From Pusillibacter faecalis (GTDB lineage Bacteria > Bacillota > Clostridia > Oscillospirales > Oscillospiraceae), in assembly GCF_018408705.1 (NCBI RefSeq), contig NZ_AP023420.1, positions 558,001-622,000 of the forward strand: a stretch of 64,000 nucleotides of DNA, given 5' to 3'. The notes under the pieces are model-generated. The model was given only the letters and a program-made list of their open reading frames with translations, ran no database searches and had not been told where the DNA came from. Below are positions 31,281-40,123 of this stretch, piece by piece. The position numbers and the translations under genes are program-made. Each line of letters starts with the position of its first letter. The stretch's first letter is position 1.

Positions 31281-33453
31281 TTCTGCAACTCCTCTCTTCT
31301 AAATTCTTTTTTGAATTTGATGCATTCCAAACCATACCCATCGCATCCAGTTTTGCGATCTGTTCCTGGGTGATAAACCCACTAGACGCAGTGCCCGCAC
31401 GAATTGCTCTCATTCGCTGAATGAATTTCCCAAGTTTGCATCCATTCTCCGGCACAATATAGTTCCCAGGCACCCTAATATGCCCCTCCCTCCGATAGTA
31501 TCGGAGCAGCTCCTCATAGTAAGTATCAAATGGCAATGGAGATGCCTGGACTTGCCAAACCATCCCTAAGTCATTGAGCATCTCAATTTGCCGGTCTGTC
31601 AGAACAATATCATGGCCCGTTCCCCTCTTTGCCTGCCTTACACAATTGATAAAGTTGCCCAAATGGCAACCAGTATCAGGATCAATAAACCTTGTGGGAA
31701 CTTTGATGTGCCCTTCTCGGCGGTAAAACTTTATCAGTTGCTGGTAATAATAATCGAAGTCCCGATATGGGTGCTCTCTTTTCACCCACTTCATGCCAAG
31801 AGCATTCAGTCTATTGATCTGGTCCTGCGATAAATGTCCCCTATCGGTCTTTTTTCTAATGTTGCGTAAACGTGTCAGATAAAGGCCCAGTTTACATCCT
31901 GTCGATGGATTTATGTATGATTGTGGAATATCAATGTGCCCTTCTCTCTCAAAGTAAACGAGCAATTCTTTATAGTAGTCATCGAATGTACGTCTGGTTG
32001 GTTGTCGTTCAATCAGAAAAGTCGACCAGCCAGGTAGCATCTCCAGCCTTTCCTTTCGGGCTACTGATAGACTGTTGTGCTGGATATATAGGATTTGTTC
32101 CGATAGCCACCTCCCTATTTTGATGCCTCGGTAACATGTGCGGCTATGCGGATATTGGCCGTATTCGTGGTAAAATTCCTGGAGGATGGAGTAGCAAAAA
32201 TCCCATCGTCCCGCCCGCGTAAATAGATGATCGAACTTCTCAAGGATGGCTTCGAATTGTGTGGGGACCCCAGACATGTAAAAGGGTATAGGCGTGTTCT
32301 TCCCTTTCCCACTGCTGGGATGGTGGGAAAACTCAATATTGAATACACGCTGACCAGACTCTTCAACACGTGCAGACTCATAGTTGTTGACCAAATCAAA
32401 AATTACCGGGGATGTACTACCATCCGAACTGCAGGCGAGACAGCGTCCAATCTGCTGTAAATAGACAATCGGGCTTATCGTAGGGCGTAACATGACAACC
32501 CCATCCACATCCTTGATGTGGATACCCTCATTCAGCATATCCACGCAGTAGAGCAACCGTATTGCATTCCTTTCATTATCCCCAGCAAAGGCGTTGAGTT
32601 CAATATCAGCGGCCTTTTCATCTGAACGGCAGACATACTCCCTGATTTTCTTACCTGGTCCCAGCCAACGGTGCATGTCTTCCCGACATTGCGCAATATG
32701 TTCAAGATTCCGGCAGAATACGATCAACTTTGCAAATCTATTGGGCATATGGCACTTAAATATTTCGTCAATTCCTTGCGCTTCTGCCATATTTCTTTTA
32801 AGGCTTTCTAACAATGAATAACCAGCAGTACGAGCCCTCCCATAAGAGGCAACCTGCGTTAATGCGGTTTCCAGAGAAGAGACCCTTTCGTTCATCAGGA
32901 TATCTCCCAATACATAGTGCGGCACCGGCAGGACCTTATCATTGATTGCATCTTGAAGGGTATAATAACTTGCAATACTTCCGTGAAAAAGTTCCTCAGA
33001 CATATCGCGTGTGCCGGCCTTATCCAGATACCGGACTGGGGTAGCTGTAAATCCAATTAAGAAGCATTCAACATACAAAGCGAGAAGATGGTCAACCGCA
33101 CTTCCCCAGTCATCCGCCCCACAGCGGTGAAATTCATCAAGGATAATGTAGTCCGGCTCCAGTTTCCCAAGTTCGTCCTCGTGAAGCAGGCAAAGTTTCT
33201 GATATGTCATCATGGTTGTATGGAGAAGCACATCTGTATGCCCAGCATGATGTTTCAGTTGATTGAAGATATGCGTAGATGGTGCGAGATACAAAAACGA
33301 GTTATTCGGCCGGCGTTCTATAAAAGCCAGCGCAACAAAACTCTTCCCAGTTCCAGTAGGCTGGATAACCGCAGCACGGCGTGTATACTTGAGGGCCTCC
33401 TCCAAATGGTTGAGTGCAGCTTGGTTATGTGGGTAAAGTTCAATCTTCGGCAT
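31201..33453 (-). CDS. DEAD/DEAH-box superfamily 2 helicase with repeated helicase-associated (HA) domains
   Basis: 750 residues. The SF2 core (about 1-390) has Walker A PTGTGKS at 32-38, DEFH (motif II), FTATP (motif III) and motif VI QQIGRCL. The C-terminal half has four HA repeats, each with an F-x-x-Y-Y-x-E/Q-L-...-REGHI-x-V/I-P pattern. HA helicases are common on actinobacterial and Firmicute mobile DNA; the substrate is unknown. The ATG at 33453 has GGAGGG five bases upstream and overlaps virB4 by 14 bases. The last 26 codons run into the HD-GYP gene. Confidence 0.87.
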   Translation of the reverse strand: MPKIELYPHNQAALNHLEEALKYTRRAAVIQPTGTGKSFVALAFIERRPNNSFLYLAPSTHIFNQLKHHAGHTDVLLHTTMMTYQKLCLLHEDELGKLEPDYIILDEFHRCGADDWGSAVDHLLALYVECFLIGFTATPVRYLDKAGTRDMSEELFHGSIASYYTLQDAINDKVLPVPHYVLGDILMNERVSSLETALTQVASYGRARTAGYSLLESLKRNMAEAQGIDEIFKCHMPNRFAKLIVFCRNLEHIAQCREDMHRWLGPGKKIREYVCRSDEKAADIELNAFAGDNERNAIRLLYCVDMLNEGIHIKDVDGVVMLRPTISPIVYLQQIGRCLACSSDGSTSPVIFDLVNNYESARVEESGQRVFNIEFSHHPSSGKGKNTPIPFYMSGVPTQFEAILEKFDHLFTRAGRWDFCYSILQEFYHEYGQYPHSRTCYRGIKIGRWLSEQILYIQHNSLSVARKERLEMLPGWSTFLIERQPTRRTFDDYYKELLVYFEREGHIDIPQSYINPSTGCKLGLYLTRLRNIRKKTDRGHLSQDQINRLNALGMKWVKREHPYRDFDYYYQQLIKFYRREGHIKVPTRFIDPDTGCHLGNFINCVRQAKRGTGHDIVLTDRQIEMLNDLGMVWQVQASPLPFDTYYEELLRYYRREGHIRVPGNYIVPENGCKLGKFIQRMRAIRAGTASSGFITQEQIAKLDAMGMVWNASNSKKNLEERSCRNGYFHLVDSGGDRTQQADCGDQQNTG

Positions 33454-36046
33454 CTTTTCCCTCCATTCCACCAGTCAAACCCGCAGAAGAACCATTGCTT
33501 CCGCTTTCCGCAATATCGGCTACCGCCTTTAATTCGTTGAGCATAGCCTCCAGTTCAGCCCGGTCGGTAGTGATCATCTGCTGCTCCTCCCGGGATGCCT
33601 TGATAATGACCGGCACTTTGTTGCTGTTGCTGGAGATCAGCGCCTCACCGCGCTCAAACTGTGTGATGCTGCGGATCTCAGTTCGAGTTAATTTCAAGAC
33701 ATCTTTCACATATTCTGCCTCGTCCGGCTCCAAGTTGAGGATGATTTTCGTCTTGGAATTATTCAGAATTGCTCTGCCATAACGGCCGTCCTCTAAGCCA
33801 AAAAAATCGGAGAGGTCCTGCGTTGCCGCAAGGGCGCCTCCTCCGTAGCCTCGAATAATTTTGAATATTTCCAGACAAAACTCCGCAGCCTGTTTGTTGG
33901 CCGCGCCGCCAATCAGTTTCCAGATCTCGTCGATAAACACCATTTTGCGTCTGGTACGGTCTGCCTTCACCTGGTCCCACACATAGTCCAACGCAATCAT
34001 CATACCTACCGGCAACAGTTTGCCCTTGAGTTCCGAGATGTCCAGCACAACATACTTATTGTCTAGGTTTACATTGGTCTGGCGGTTAAAACTCTGGGCG
34101 CTGCCTGTAACAAAGCGGCTGACTATGGTGGCCAGCCGGGTAGTCAGTGGATTTTCCTTGAGTATCTCATAGAGATCTCCCAGGATTGGCATAGTCTTGA
34201 TCTCTCCCCTGCTCTGGTCAACATAGATAGAATTGTTATCGTGGGTAATCCCGAACTTGGCGTAGGTCTTGACCAGGGCCTCGTCCAGCATCTGCTCCTC
34301 TTCATTATTCATATCGGGGATCAGAAGGGAGAAGAAAATCATCAACTGCTGGATCTTTTTTGCCAGCATGGAGTCGATGTCGTTGTAATCCAATTCGTCG
34401 ATCAGTTCCATTTCCGGTGTGAGTGTAGGACGAATCTCCATGACGTTGATGCAGGCGCTGGAACCCGGGGCCAGTTTGATATAGGTACCGCCAATTTTGT
34501 GGCAGGCACGCTTGAACTCATGGCCTTTGAGCGGAGCAATAATATAGCACTGGACGCCGCGCATCCGAAGCCTGAGCGCCATCACCTGCATGGTAAAGGT
34601 CTTACCGGCGCCAGATGTCCCGCAGATAGTAAAATTGGCATTCTTATTGACTTTTGTATTAAATGGATCGACAATACACAGCGAATTGTTATGCCGGTTA
34701 AGACCCAAGAGAATGCCATTGTCATCAGACAGTTCAAAACTGGTGAACATATAGGTCGAGGCCGCGCCTGAAGTAAGCACATTTCGTTTGGACTTGCGCT
34801 CCAGACCAGGATCGAGGTAGAGAAATGGCATGGTGGATCGCAGTGCCGCCTCCTGTTGAAACAGGCAGTCACCTACTTGGATGTCCATGGACTTCATCAA
34901 GTCACTCATCTGCTGCTTACGCCACTGCAGTTCTTCGTAGGTAGGGGCAGATATCGTAATGAGCACCGACATATAGAACAGGTCCTCATTCCGGCTGGAG
35001 AGTCCCTGCTTGATGTAGTAACCGGCCTGGATAGAGCCAGCCAGTTCCTCATAGTCAGTGGAGGTGTCCTGCAGTTCTCGCAGTTTGGTGCGGTTGAGCC
35101 GGATGCGCTGGGCCACTCGATCAATGGTCTTACCACGGATCTCGCGGTGCAGATGCAGATCCACATCTACGCCCTCGCCTGCATTGATGAGTGAAGACAT
35201 CCAACCTCCCCGCACCTGCTGAGGAAATCCGTTTTTGCGAATATATAAGTAGGTATAGTAGGTCCCATCCATAATAATGTAGCCAGCATGACTCAAGTCA
35301 AGGCCGCGAGGGGCCACAAAGTTGGATGTCCGGATCTTCGGGACTGGATCGATGCCGACAACTCGCCTTTTTGCCGCCATCGCATCCACCACCACGCGGT
35401 TGAGCCGACTCTGGAAAGGGTCCTCCACGCAGGAACGGCGATTGAAGTACATATACAGGATTTCAGCTACAAATGCGTCTTCATCTTTTGGCTGTACAAT
35501 ACTGTTGCCGCATTGGGCGAAATAGGTCTTGGCATTCTGCGTCACCGTCTGCAACGCTGCGTAGACCTCACCATAATCGTTATCGGACTGGCGGCGCACC
35601 GCCTCGTATTGAAAAATCAGGAAAAACCGGCGGGACAATGCCTCACGGCTACCTTCCTCCCGGATGAACTGGATAGTACCACGCCCCAATTCCCGGCAGG
35701 CCGTTACGTCCTCGCTCTCAATGTCCGCCTCCAGTCCCGCCACATACTTGTCAGAATCCGCTTTGCGGGTTACGGACTTAAACTGCAGGCGCATGGGCGA
35801 AATTTTAAGCCAGCTGGCAAACGTAGAGATAATGCCCCACTGCTCCTCATTGGAGCGAAGCAGAAAGTTGATGGGTTCAATTTCCAGGATTTTGAGGTAC
35901 CGGCCATCTGTAGTTTCAACGATCCCGTTTCTGATCTCTTTGAGGGGAATGTAGTCCTGTACGAACTCCAGACGGGCGGCTGCTTTTTTCCGACGGCCTG
36001 GGCTTTTGTGCCGACGGGCGTTTCCTGTGTGTGACTGTCGTGCCAT
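33440..36046 (-). CDS. virB4: VirB4-type conjugation ATPase
   Basis: 868 residues. N-terminal VirB4/CagE-like domain, then a P-loop ATPase with Walker A GTSGAGKT at about 475-482 and Walker B MVFIDEIWKL near 700, followed by GGALAATQDLSDFF (arginine-finger/motor region). VirB4 energises assembly and DNA translocation of the type IV secretion channel at the inner face of the membrane. It lies directly after prgI, as in Gram-positive conjugative elements; the two genes overlap by about 130 bases. AGGAGG is about 12 bases before the ATG. Confidence 0.93.
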   Translation of the reverse strand: MARQSHTGNARRHKSPGRRKKAAARLEFVQDYIPLKEIRNGIVETTDGRYLKILEIEPINFLLRSNEEQWGIISTFASWLKISPMRLQFKSVTRKADSDKYVAGLEADIESEDVTACRELGRGTIQFIREEGSREALSRRFFLIFQYEAVRRQSDNDYGEVYAALQTVTQNAKTYFAQCGNSIVQPKDEDAFVAEILYMYFNRRSCVEDPFQSRLNRVVVDAMAAKRRVVGIDPVPKIRTSNFVAPRGLDLSHAGYIIMDGTYYTYLYIRKNGFPQQVRGGWMSSLINAGEGVDVDLHLHREIRGKTIDRVAQRIRLNRTKLRELQDTSTDYEELAGSIQAGYYIKQGLSSRNEDLFYMSVLITISAPTYEELQWRKQQMSDLMKSMDIQVGDCLFQQEAALRSTMPFLYLDPGLERKSKRNVLTSGAASTYMFTSFELSDDNGILLGLNRHNNSLCIVDPFNTKVNKNANFTICGTSGAGKTFTMQVMALRLRMRGVQCYIIAPLKGHEFKRACHKIGGTYIKLAPGSSACINVMEIRPTLTPEMELIDELDYNDIDSMLAKKIQQLMIFFSLLIPDMNNEEEQMLDEALVKTYAKFGITHDNNSIYVDQSRGEIKTMPILGDLYEILKENPLTTRLATIVSRFVTGSAQSFNRQTNVNLDNKYVVLDISELKGKLLPVGMMIALDYVWDQVKADRTRRKMVFIDEIWKLIGGAANKQAAEFCLEIFKIIRGYGGGALAATQDLSDFFGLEDGRYGRAILNNSKTKIILNLEPDEAEYVKDVLKLTRTEIRSITQFERGEALISSNSNKVPVIIKASREEQQMITTDRAELEAMLNELKAVADIAESGSNGSSAGLTGGMEGKDAED

Positions 36047-36368
36047 AGTGGTATCCTATCCTCCTGTAATGCAATCGGCGGCGCCGTACCCAAAACAGAA
36101 CCATATTGGTGACAAACCGGAGCAGAGAGTCCCCGCCAATGCCCATCAGGGCGAAGACGCCCAGTGGCAACAGCGTCACGGTCATCACAACAACTTTTGC
36201 AGTAGCTGGAAGATGCATCCACATCAATTCCGGATAGCCCACAAGCAAAAGCAGAATGCATGCCTCTACTGTATTTCGTGTCTCCAGTAGACCGCCCAGC
36301 AATTTTCCAGAATCAGTGTAGTTTGGCGGGATAGTATAGACATTGCTGAACTCTCGATCATCCGCCAT
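35916..36368 (-). CDS. PrgI family (VirB3-like) membrane protein
   Basis: 150 residues. It begins MADDREFSNVYTIPPNYTDS with two hydrophobic helices (about 37-55 and 60-78, e.g. VVVMTVTLLPLGVFALMG), the PrgI/VirB3 layout, then a basic tail rich in Arg/Lys/Pro/Ser. It anchors VirB4 to the membrane. The start ATG at 36368 has GGAGGAG seven bases upstream; a TTG two codons earlier is too close to that site. The stretch after about residue 106 lies over the virB4 5' end and may be just an unterminated tail. Confidence 0.82.
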   Translation of the reverse strand: MADDREFSNVYTIPPNYTDSGKLLGGLLETRNTVEACILLLLVGYPELMWMHLPATAKVVVMTVTLLPLGVFALMGIGGDSLLRFVTNMVLFWVRRRRLHYRRIGYHYGTTVTHRKRPSAQKPRPSEKSSRPSGVRTGLHSPQRDQKRDR

Positions 36369-37842
36369 ATCCAATCTCCTCCGTGATGTCTGCCAAGGGC
36401 AGATCTCCTTCTAAATCAATATCATTCCTGCGTCGGTATTGGGTCACATAGTCTGGGGAGTTCAGCACCACGCCAGTGCCGCTGGCACAGTGGACCCATA
36501 GTTTGGTTCCGTCGGCATCCTCTCCCGCGTAGAGCAGTACATGGTTGACTGGGACTGTACCGGGCACCGCCATGAAGCCGAGGTCGCCGGGCAGCAGTTC
36601 GTCTTCTGAAATGGCATGCGTGGCATCCCACTGGTTCCAGGACCCATCATACAGTGTCACGCCTAACGCTGTCTGATAGACCCATTCCGTGAATCCGGAA
36701 CAATCGAGTCCATAGGGGCGGATCGTTCCTGTGCTGCTGGACCCCGCCGCAGTGACCAGTTTGGGGGTGTTCCACTCCTCATTCCAACCTGGCGCGCTCT
36801 TCCCGCCCCAGAAATATGGGACGCGGCCCACCAGTGAGAGGGCACAGCGCATCAGTTCCTTGCGTTTCCCGCTGCAGTCCAGGCTGGCCAGAAACAAGTT
36901 CAGTTCCGCGTCGCTGATAGGCGGCACGCTCCCGTTACTGGCGGTCCCATACATAGTCATCTTCAGCGCATTAGACATATTGAGGATCGCATCCCCATAG
37001 GAGATCTGGAACTGATCGTATGTAGCATCCACGTCCACGTCAAAGGCCTTCAGGATAATCGACTGGTCAAATGGGTGGATCGTACAGGCCACATACTGCA
37101 CCGTTTCCTGCGTCTCCCCATCGCCCCCTTCATTCTCTACCGGGACTTGGGTACTCTTCACCTCATAAGTGACAGTATACATTTGGTCGGTGACGGCGTT
37201 GAGTTTACTCTGCAGATCTGCCTTAGTCGTTCCGCGCTGGCCCATGGAGGCAGAGTAGGCAGCCAGGATATAGCAGGTATCGTAGTCCATAGATACTAAG
37301 GCATTATTGACCAATGCCTCCATGGACAGGTCATAGTCATAGCCCCCATCGGCTATAATCTCATCTACCTCCGCCAAGGCGGCATCATACCCAGCCTGAA
37401 TACAATCGGCCACAGTAGCGGAGAGGTCATCGAAGATGGCTGTCATCTCAGTTGGGCCATTTGGATCAACGGTAGTCGGGTCAGTGTGGAAGATATTATT
37501 GAATACGATGGACGGCAGGGACACTACGGTAATGATAATGAACAGCAGGAACAAGCAGAGAAACACCAAGACCTTAAAGAGCGTGTGGCGGAGAGACCAC
37601 GCCGCTGAGAGTACGGCACCCCACGGCCCGCCAGCAGCCGTTCCGACGGCGATCTCTGACGCCGCTTTGCCAGTCTCCATACCGGCTTGCACTGTAGCTG
37701 CGGCCGCGTTGGCCGTCGCTTCACCAGCCGCCGTGCCAACTGAACCGGCGGCGGAACCGGCTTGTTTAGCCGCCTCTGCCGCACTGCGTATCCCCTGCAG
37801 GTAGTTGTCCTGGCCTTCGCCAAACTGTCGGTCGTCAGACAT
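36358..37842 (-). CDS. NlpC/P60 cell-wall hydrolase of the type IV secretion system (VirB1/CD1107-like)
   Basis: 494 residues. A cytoplasmic Ala-rich N-terminus is followed by one strong transmembrane helix (VLVFLCLFLLFIIITVVSL, about 90-110). The extracellular part ends in an NlpC/P60 domain with catalytic Cys in YGLDCSGFTEW (about 385) and His in PVNHVLLYAG. Such enzymes cut peptidoglycan cross-links so the conjugation channel can pass the wall. GAGGTGAT lies five bases before the ATG. The stop overlaps the PrgI start region, and trbL lies upstream after a hairpin. Confidence 0.88.
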   Translation of the reverse strand: MSDDRQFGEGQDNYLQGIRSAAEAAKQAGSAAGSVGTAAGEATANAAAATVQAGMETGKAASEIAVGTAAGGPWGAVLSAAWSLRHTLFKVLVFLCLFLLFIIITVVSLPSIVFNNIFHTDPTTVDPNGPTEMTAIFDDLSATVADCIQAGYDAALAEVDEIIADGGYDYDLSMEALVNNALVSMDYDTCYILAAYSASMGQRGTTKADLQSKLNAVTDQMYTVTYEVKSTQVPVENEGGDGETQETVQYVACTIHPFDQSIILKAFDVDVDATYDQFQISYGDAILNMSNALKMTMYGTASNGSVPPISDAELNLFLASLDCSGKRKELMRCALSLVGRVPYFWGGKSAPGWNEEWNTPKLVTAAGSSSTGTIRPYGLDCSGFTEWVYQTALGVTLYDGSWNQWDATHAISEDELLPGDLGFMAVPGTVPVNHVLLYAGEDADGTKLWVHCASGTGVVLNSPDYVTQYRRRNDIDLEGDLPLADITEEIGYGG

Positions 37843-37873
37843 AGAGATCACCTCGCTTGTACCGAAATATGAA

Positions 37874-37904
37874 GGCAGGCATACCCGTTCCCAGGTATGC
37901 CTGC
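37874..37904 (-). other. Intergenic hairpin between trbL and the NlpC/P60 gene
   Basis: A perfect 12-bp stem GGCAGGCATACC/GGTATGCCTGCC with a 7-base loop lies in the 70-base gap. No T-tract follows on the minus strand, so it more likely stabilises or processes the operon RNA. Confidence 0.5.
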
Positions 37905-37911
37905 CCGATGG

Positions 37912-40059
37912 TCAATGTTTTTTTCTGTTTGGCGGCTTACGCTCTGTGACTGGTCTCTTTTTCGGCTCGGAGTACCGGGCAGGAGTAGACTTGTAGCGTA
38001 CCGTCTCCACTGTAAATGTTTGAAGTTTGTCATTTTCATAGAGCGGTTTCCCGTCCTCATAGACGGGCCGACGCTCCACGGCAGGAGTGCCATGAATGGC
38101 ATACCACTGGCTGCCACCGCTGTCTTCGTACACATGGTAGTCGCCGCGTGGAGCCTGATAAACAGCGCGGTCATAGAATGCGGTACCACTTCCGTCCTCA
38201 TGCCGCACCTCCAGAATACCATCCCCAGCTCTGGAACTATCCACAGACACCACTGGCTGGTCAAAACCAGGCATAAACTGGCCAAAGAGCGCCTGGTTGT
38301 ACCGCTCCGCCGCTCCGCTTCCACCATCTGGTACCGGCTCAAATTGCGGCACAGATGCTGCAGGAGTCATCGCATACCAACTCAAACCGTCGGCGCCCTG
38401 GATTGTTTCATGGGGCGCATCCGGCTCCTGGAAATAGGCGCTGTTGTACCAGAGACTATTGCCGCCATCCGGGTAAATGGCCTCCAGCGTACTCTCATCA
38501 ACCTGCCGCAGCAGAGTGCCGTCCGGTGCGCTTGGGAACGCTTCAGACACCTGCGCCGCCTCGGATACATTTCCGGTGAATGCGGGGGTGGCATAGAACG
38601 CACCCATTCCCTCCCCAGAGGCCACCTGATACCATTGGCTCCCATCTGCAGCAGTAACAACGGTGTGGGGGGTGGTGGGCACATCATGCTGGGCCGTGTT
38701 GTAAAAGTCCACCTTGGCCTGCCGCCCATCCGGTCCTACTGCATTGGTGCTGATGTGGCCGCCAGTAATCTCTGTATCAGCGTAGGTCATCCCGGCGGCT
38801 TTGCCGCTTGTCAGGTGCGGCATATAACTGTTGAGGCTACGATTGGCAATGTCCCCTGCAATTGTTCCGGATACGTTGGGCATCCGTGTTGCCACTGATG
38901 ACACCGACTCCGGGGTCAATGTTGCACCATTTCGGGCTGCCATTCCTCCGAATACCCGGCCAACAAAGCCGACACCGCCACCAACTCCCATGCGTTTTCC
39001 GCCGTCCACAACGGCATCACGCACAAAACTGTTGGGCTTCACGTGGCTCATAAAGCCGGACAAAATACCGCCTGTGGTGACACCGCCAGCCGCACCGGCG
39101 GCAGCCCCGGCCCCGCTCTTCGCCGCGCCTCCAAACACGGAGGCAGCGCTGCTGCCGCCTTTGGAGAAACCAGTCAGCGCCCGGGCAGCCATCAGCATCT
39201 CTATTCCCATGCTGCTACCCGTCTGTGCCACAGATAGGCCCATAGCCGCCAGATAACTGTCGCATCTCTGGGCGATTTTCAGAAGTGCCAGTGCGCAGAA
39301 AAGCCACAAGAAGACGCTGCCTTGACCACTGCTCAAAGCACCACCATTCGCAATGAATTGGCCAACGGACGAGTCAAATGCCCGTAGGAACCACACATTC
39401 AGAACCAGCAGTAGAAGTTGGGAGCCAACCATTCGGCACCAACTTTGAAAGACCCGGGAAGTCGCCTTAGAAGCCCCCATCGAATATGCCAGCGGAGATG
39501 TATAGCAAAGGACGCCTACCAGGACATATCGCTCCACGGTTTCCAACAGCAGTTTAAAGTAGTTCCATGCCAAAGCGATCATGAAAATGATCAACAAAAT
39601 CAGTCCTACCACCGTGGCTACAGATACGATGGTAGCCAACCCATTGGTAAGAGTCTGCTGGATTCCCGCAAATGTAAAGTCGCCCGGGTCCATAGTCTCT
39701 TCCATGAGCGCTGTATAAGGCGCTCGTGCAATGTCCAGAACGAGACTGAAAATGGGCTTTGCATATCCAATCAGGATCGCAAAGATTGCACCTCGGGCCA
39801 GCAGAGCGAGCGGCTCCTCTGTTTCGGACAGGGGACCGCTGAACGCACGGAATAACTGCCATACCACCACCAGAAAAAGCACTGCCCACGCTGTGTATTG
39901 GATAACCGTATAAGCACTGACGGCAAACGGGAAGTACTCTTCCATTGCGGTCATATCGGTGCCAAGCGCGTCAAGAAACACCCCGGATATAGCATCCATG
40001 ATCTGTGTCATCACGCTGGCCACCCAGTTCGCTATCCCCTCAAAAATCCAATCTAACAT
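37912..40059 (-). CDS. TrbL/VirB6-type polytopic membrane protein
   Basis: 715 residues. The first 310 hold about six to seven transmembrane helices (e.g. YTAWAVLFLVVVWQLFRAF, VVGLILLIIFMIALAW, QLLLLVLNVWFL), the VirB6/TrbL channel core. Then follows a long soluble Gly/Ala-rich and repeat-containing C-terminus (about 330-715) with recurring SLWYN/QWY/AFYDRAVYQ units, possibly substrate- or partner-contacting repeats. It forms the inner-membrane part of the conjugation pore. It lies between the adhesin and NlpC/P60 genes, with hairpins at both junctions. Confidence 0.85.
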   Translation of the reverse strand: MLDWIFEGIANWVASVMTQIMDAISGVFLDALGTDMTAMEEYFPFAVSAYTVIQYTAWAVLFLVVVWQLFRAFSGPLSETEEPLALLARGAIFAILIGYAKPIFSLVLDIARAPYTALMEETMDPGDFTFAGIQQTLTNGLATIVSVATVVGLILLIIFMIALAWNYFKLLLETVERYVLVGVLCYTSPLAYSMGASKATSRVFQSWCRMVGSQLLLLVLNVWFLRAFDSSVGQFIANGGALSSGQGSVFLWLFCALALLKIAQRCDSYLAAMGLSVAQTGSSMGIEMLMAARALTGFSKGGSSAASVFGGAAKSGAGAAAGAAGGVTTGGILSGFMSHVKPNSFVRDAVVDGGKRMGVGGGVGFVGRVFGGMAARNGATLTPESVSSVATRMPNVSGTIAGDIANRSLNSYMPHLTSGKAAGMTYADTEITGGHISTNAVGPDGRQAKVDFYNTAQHDVPTTPHTVVTAADGSQWYQVASGEGMGAFYATPAFTGNVSEAAQVSEAFPSAPDGTLLRQVDESTLEAIYPDGGNSLWYNSAYFQEPDAPHETIQGADGLSWYAMTPAASVPQFEPVPDGGSGAAERYNQALFGQFMPGFDQPVVSVDSSRAGDGILEVRHEDGSGTAFYDRAVYQAPRGDYHVYEDSGGSQWYAIHGTPAVERRPVYEDGKPLYENDKLQTFTVETVRYKSTPARYSEPKKRPVTERKPPNRKKH

Positions 40060-40082
40060 GCTTTTGTAACCTCAAAAGGGGT

Positions 40083-40106
40083 GGGGGCGACCCATCGGCC
40101 GCCCCC
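40083..40106 (-). other. Hairpin between adhesin and trbL genes
   Basis: A 7-bp GGGGGCG/CGCCCCC stem lies just downstream of the adhesin stop on the minus strand. The following sequence is not T-rich, so it may attenuate or protect the RNA rather than fully terminate. Confidence 0.45.
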
Positions 40107-40123
40107 ATCAAAGTCGGATACCA

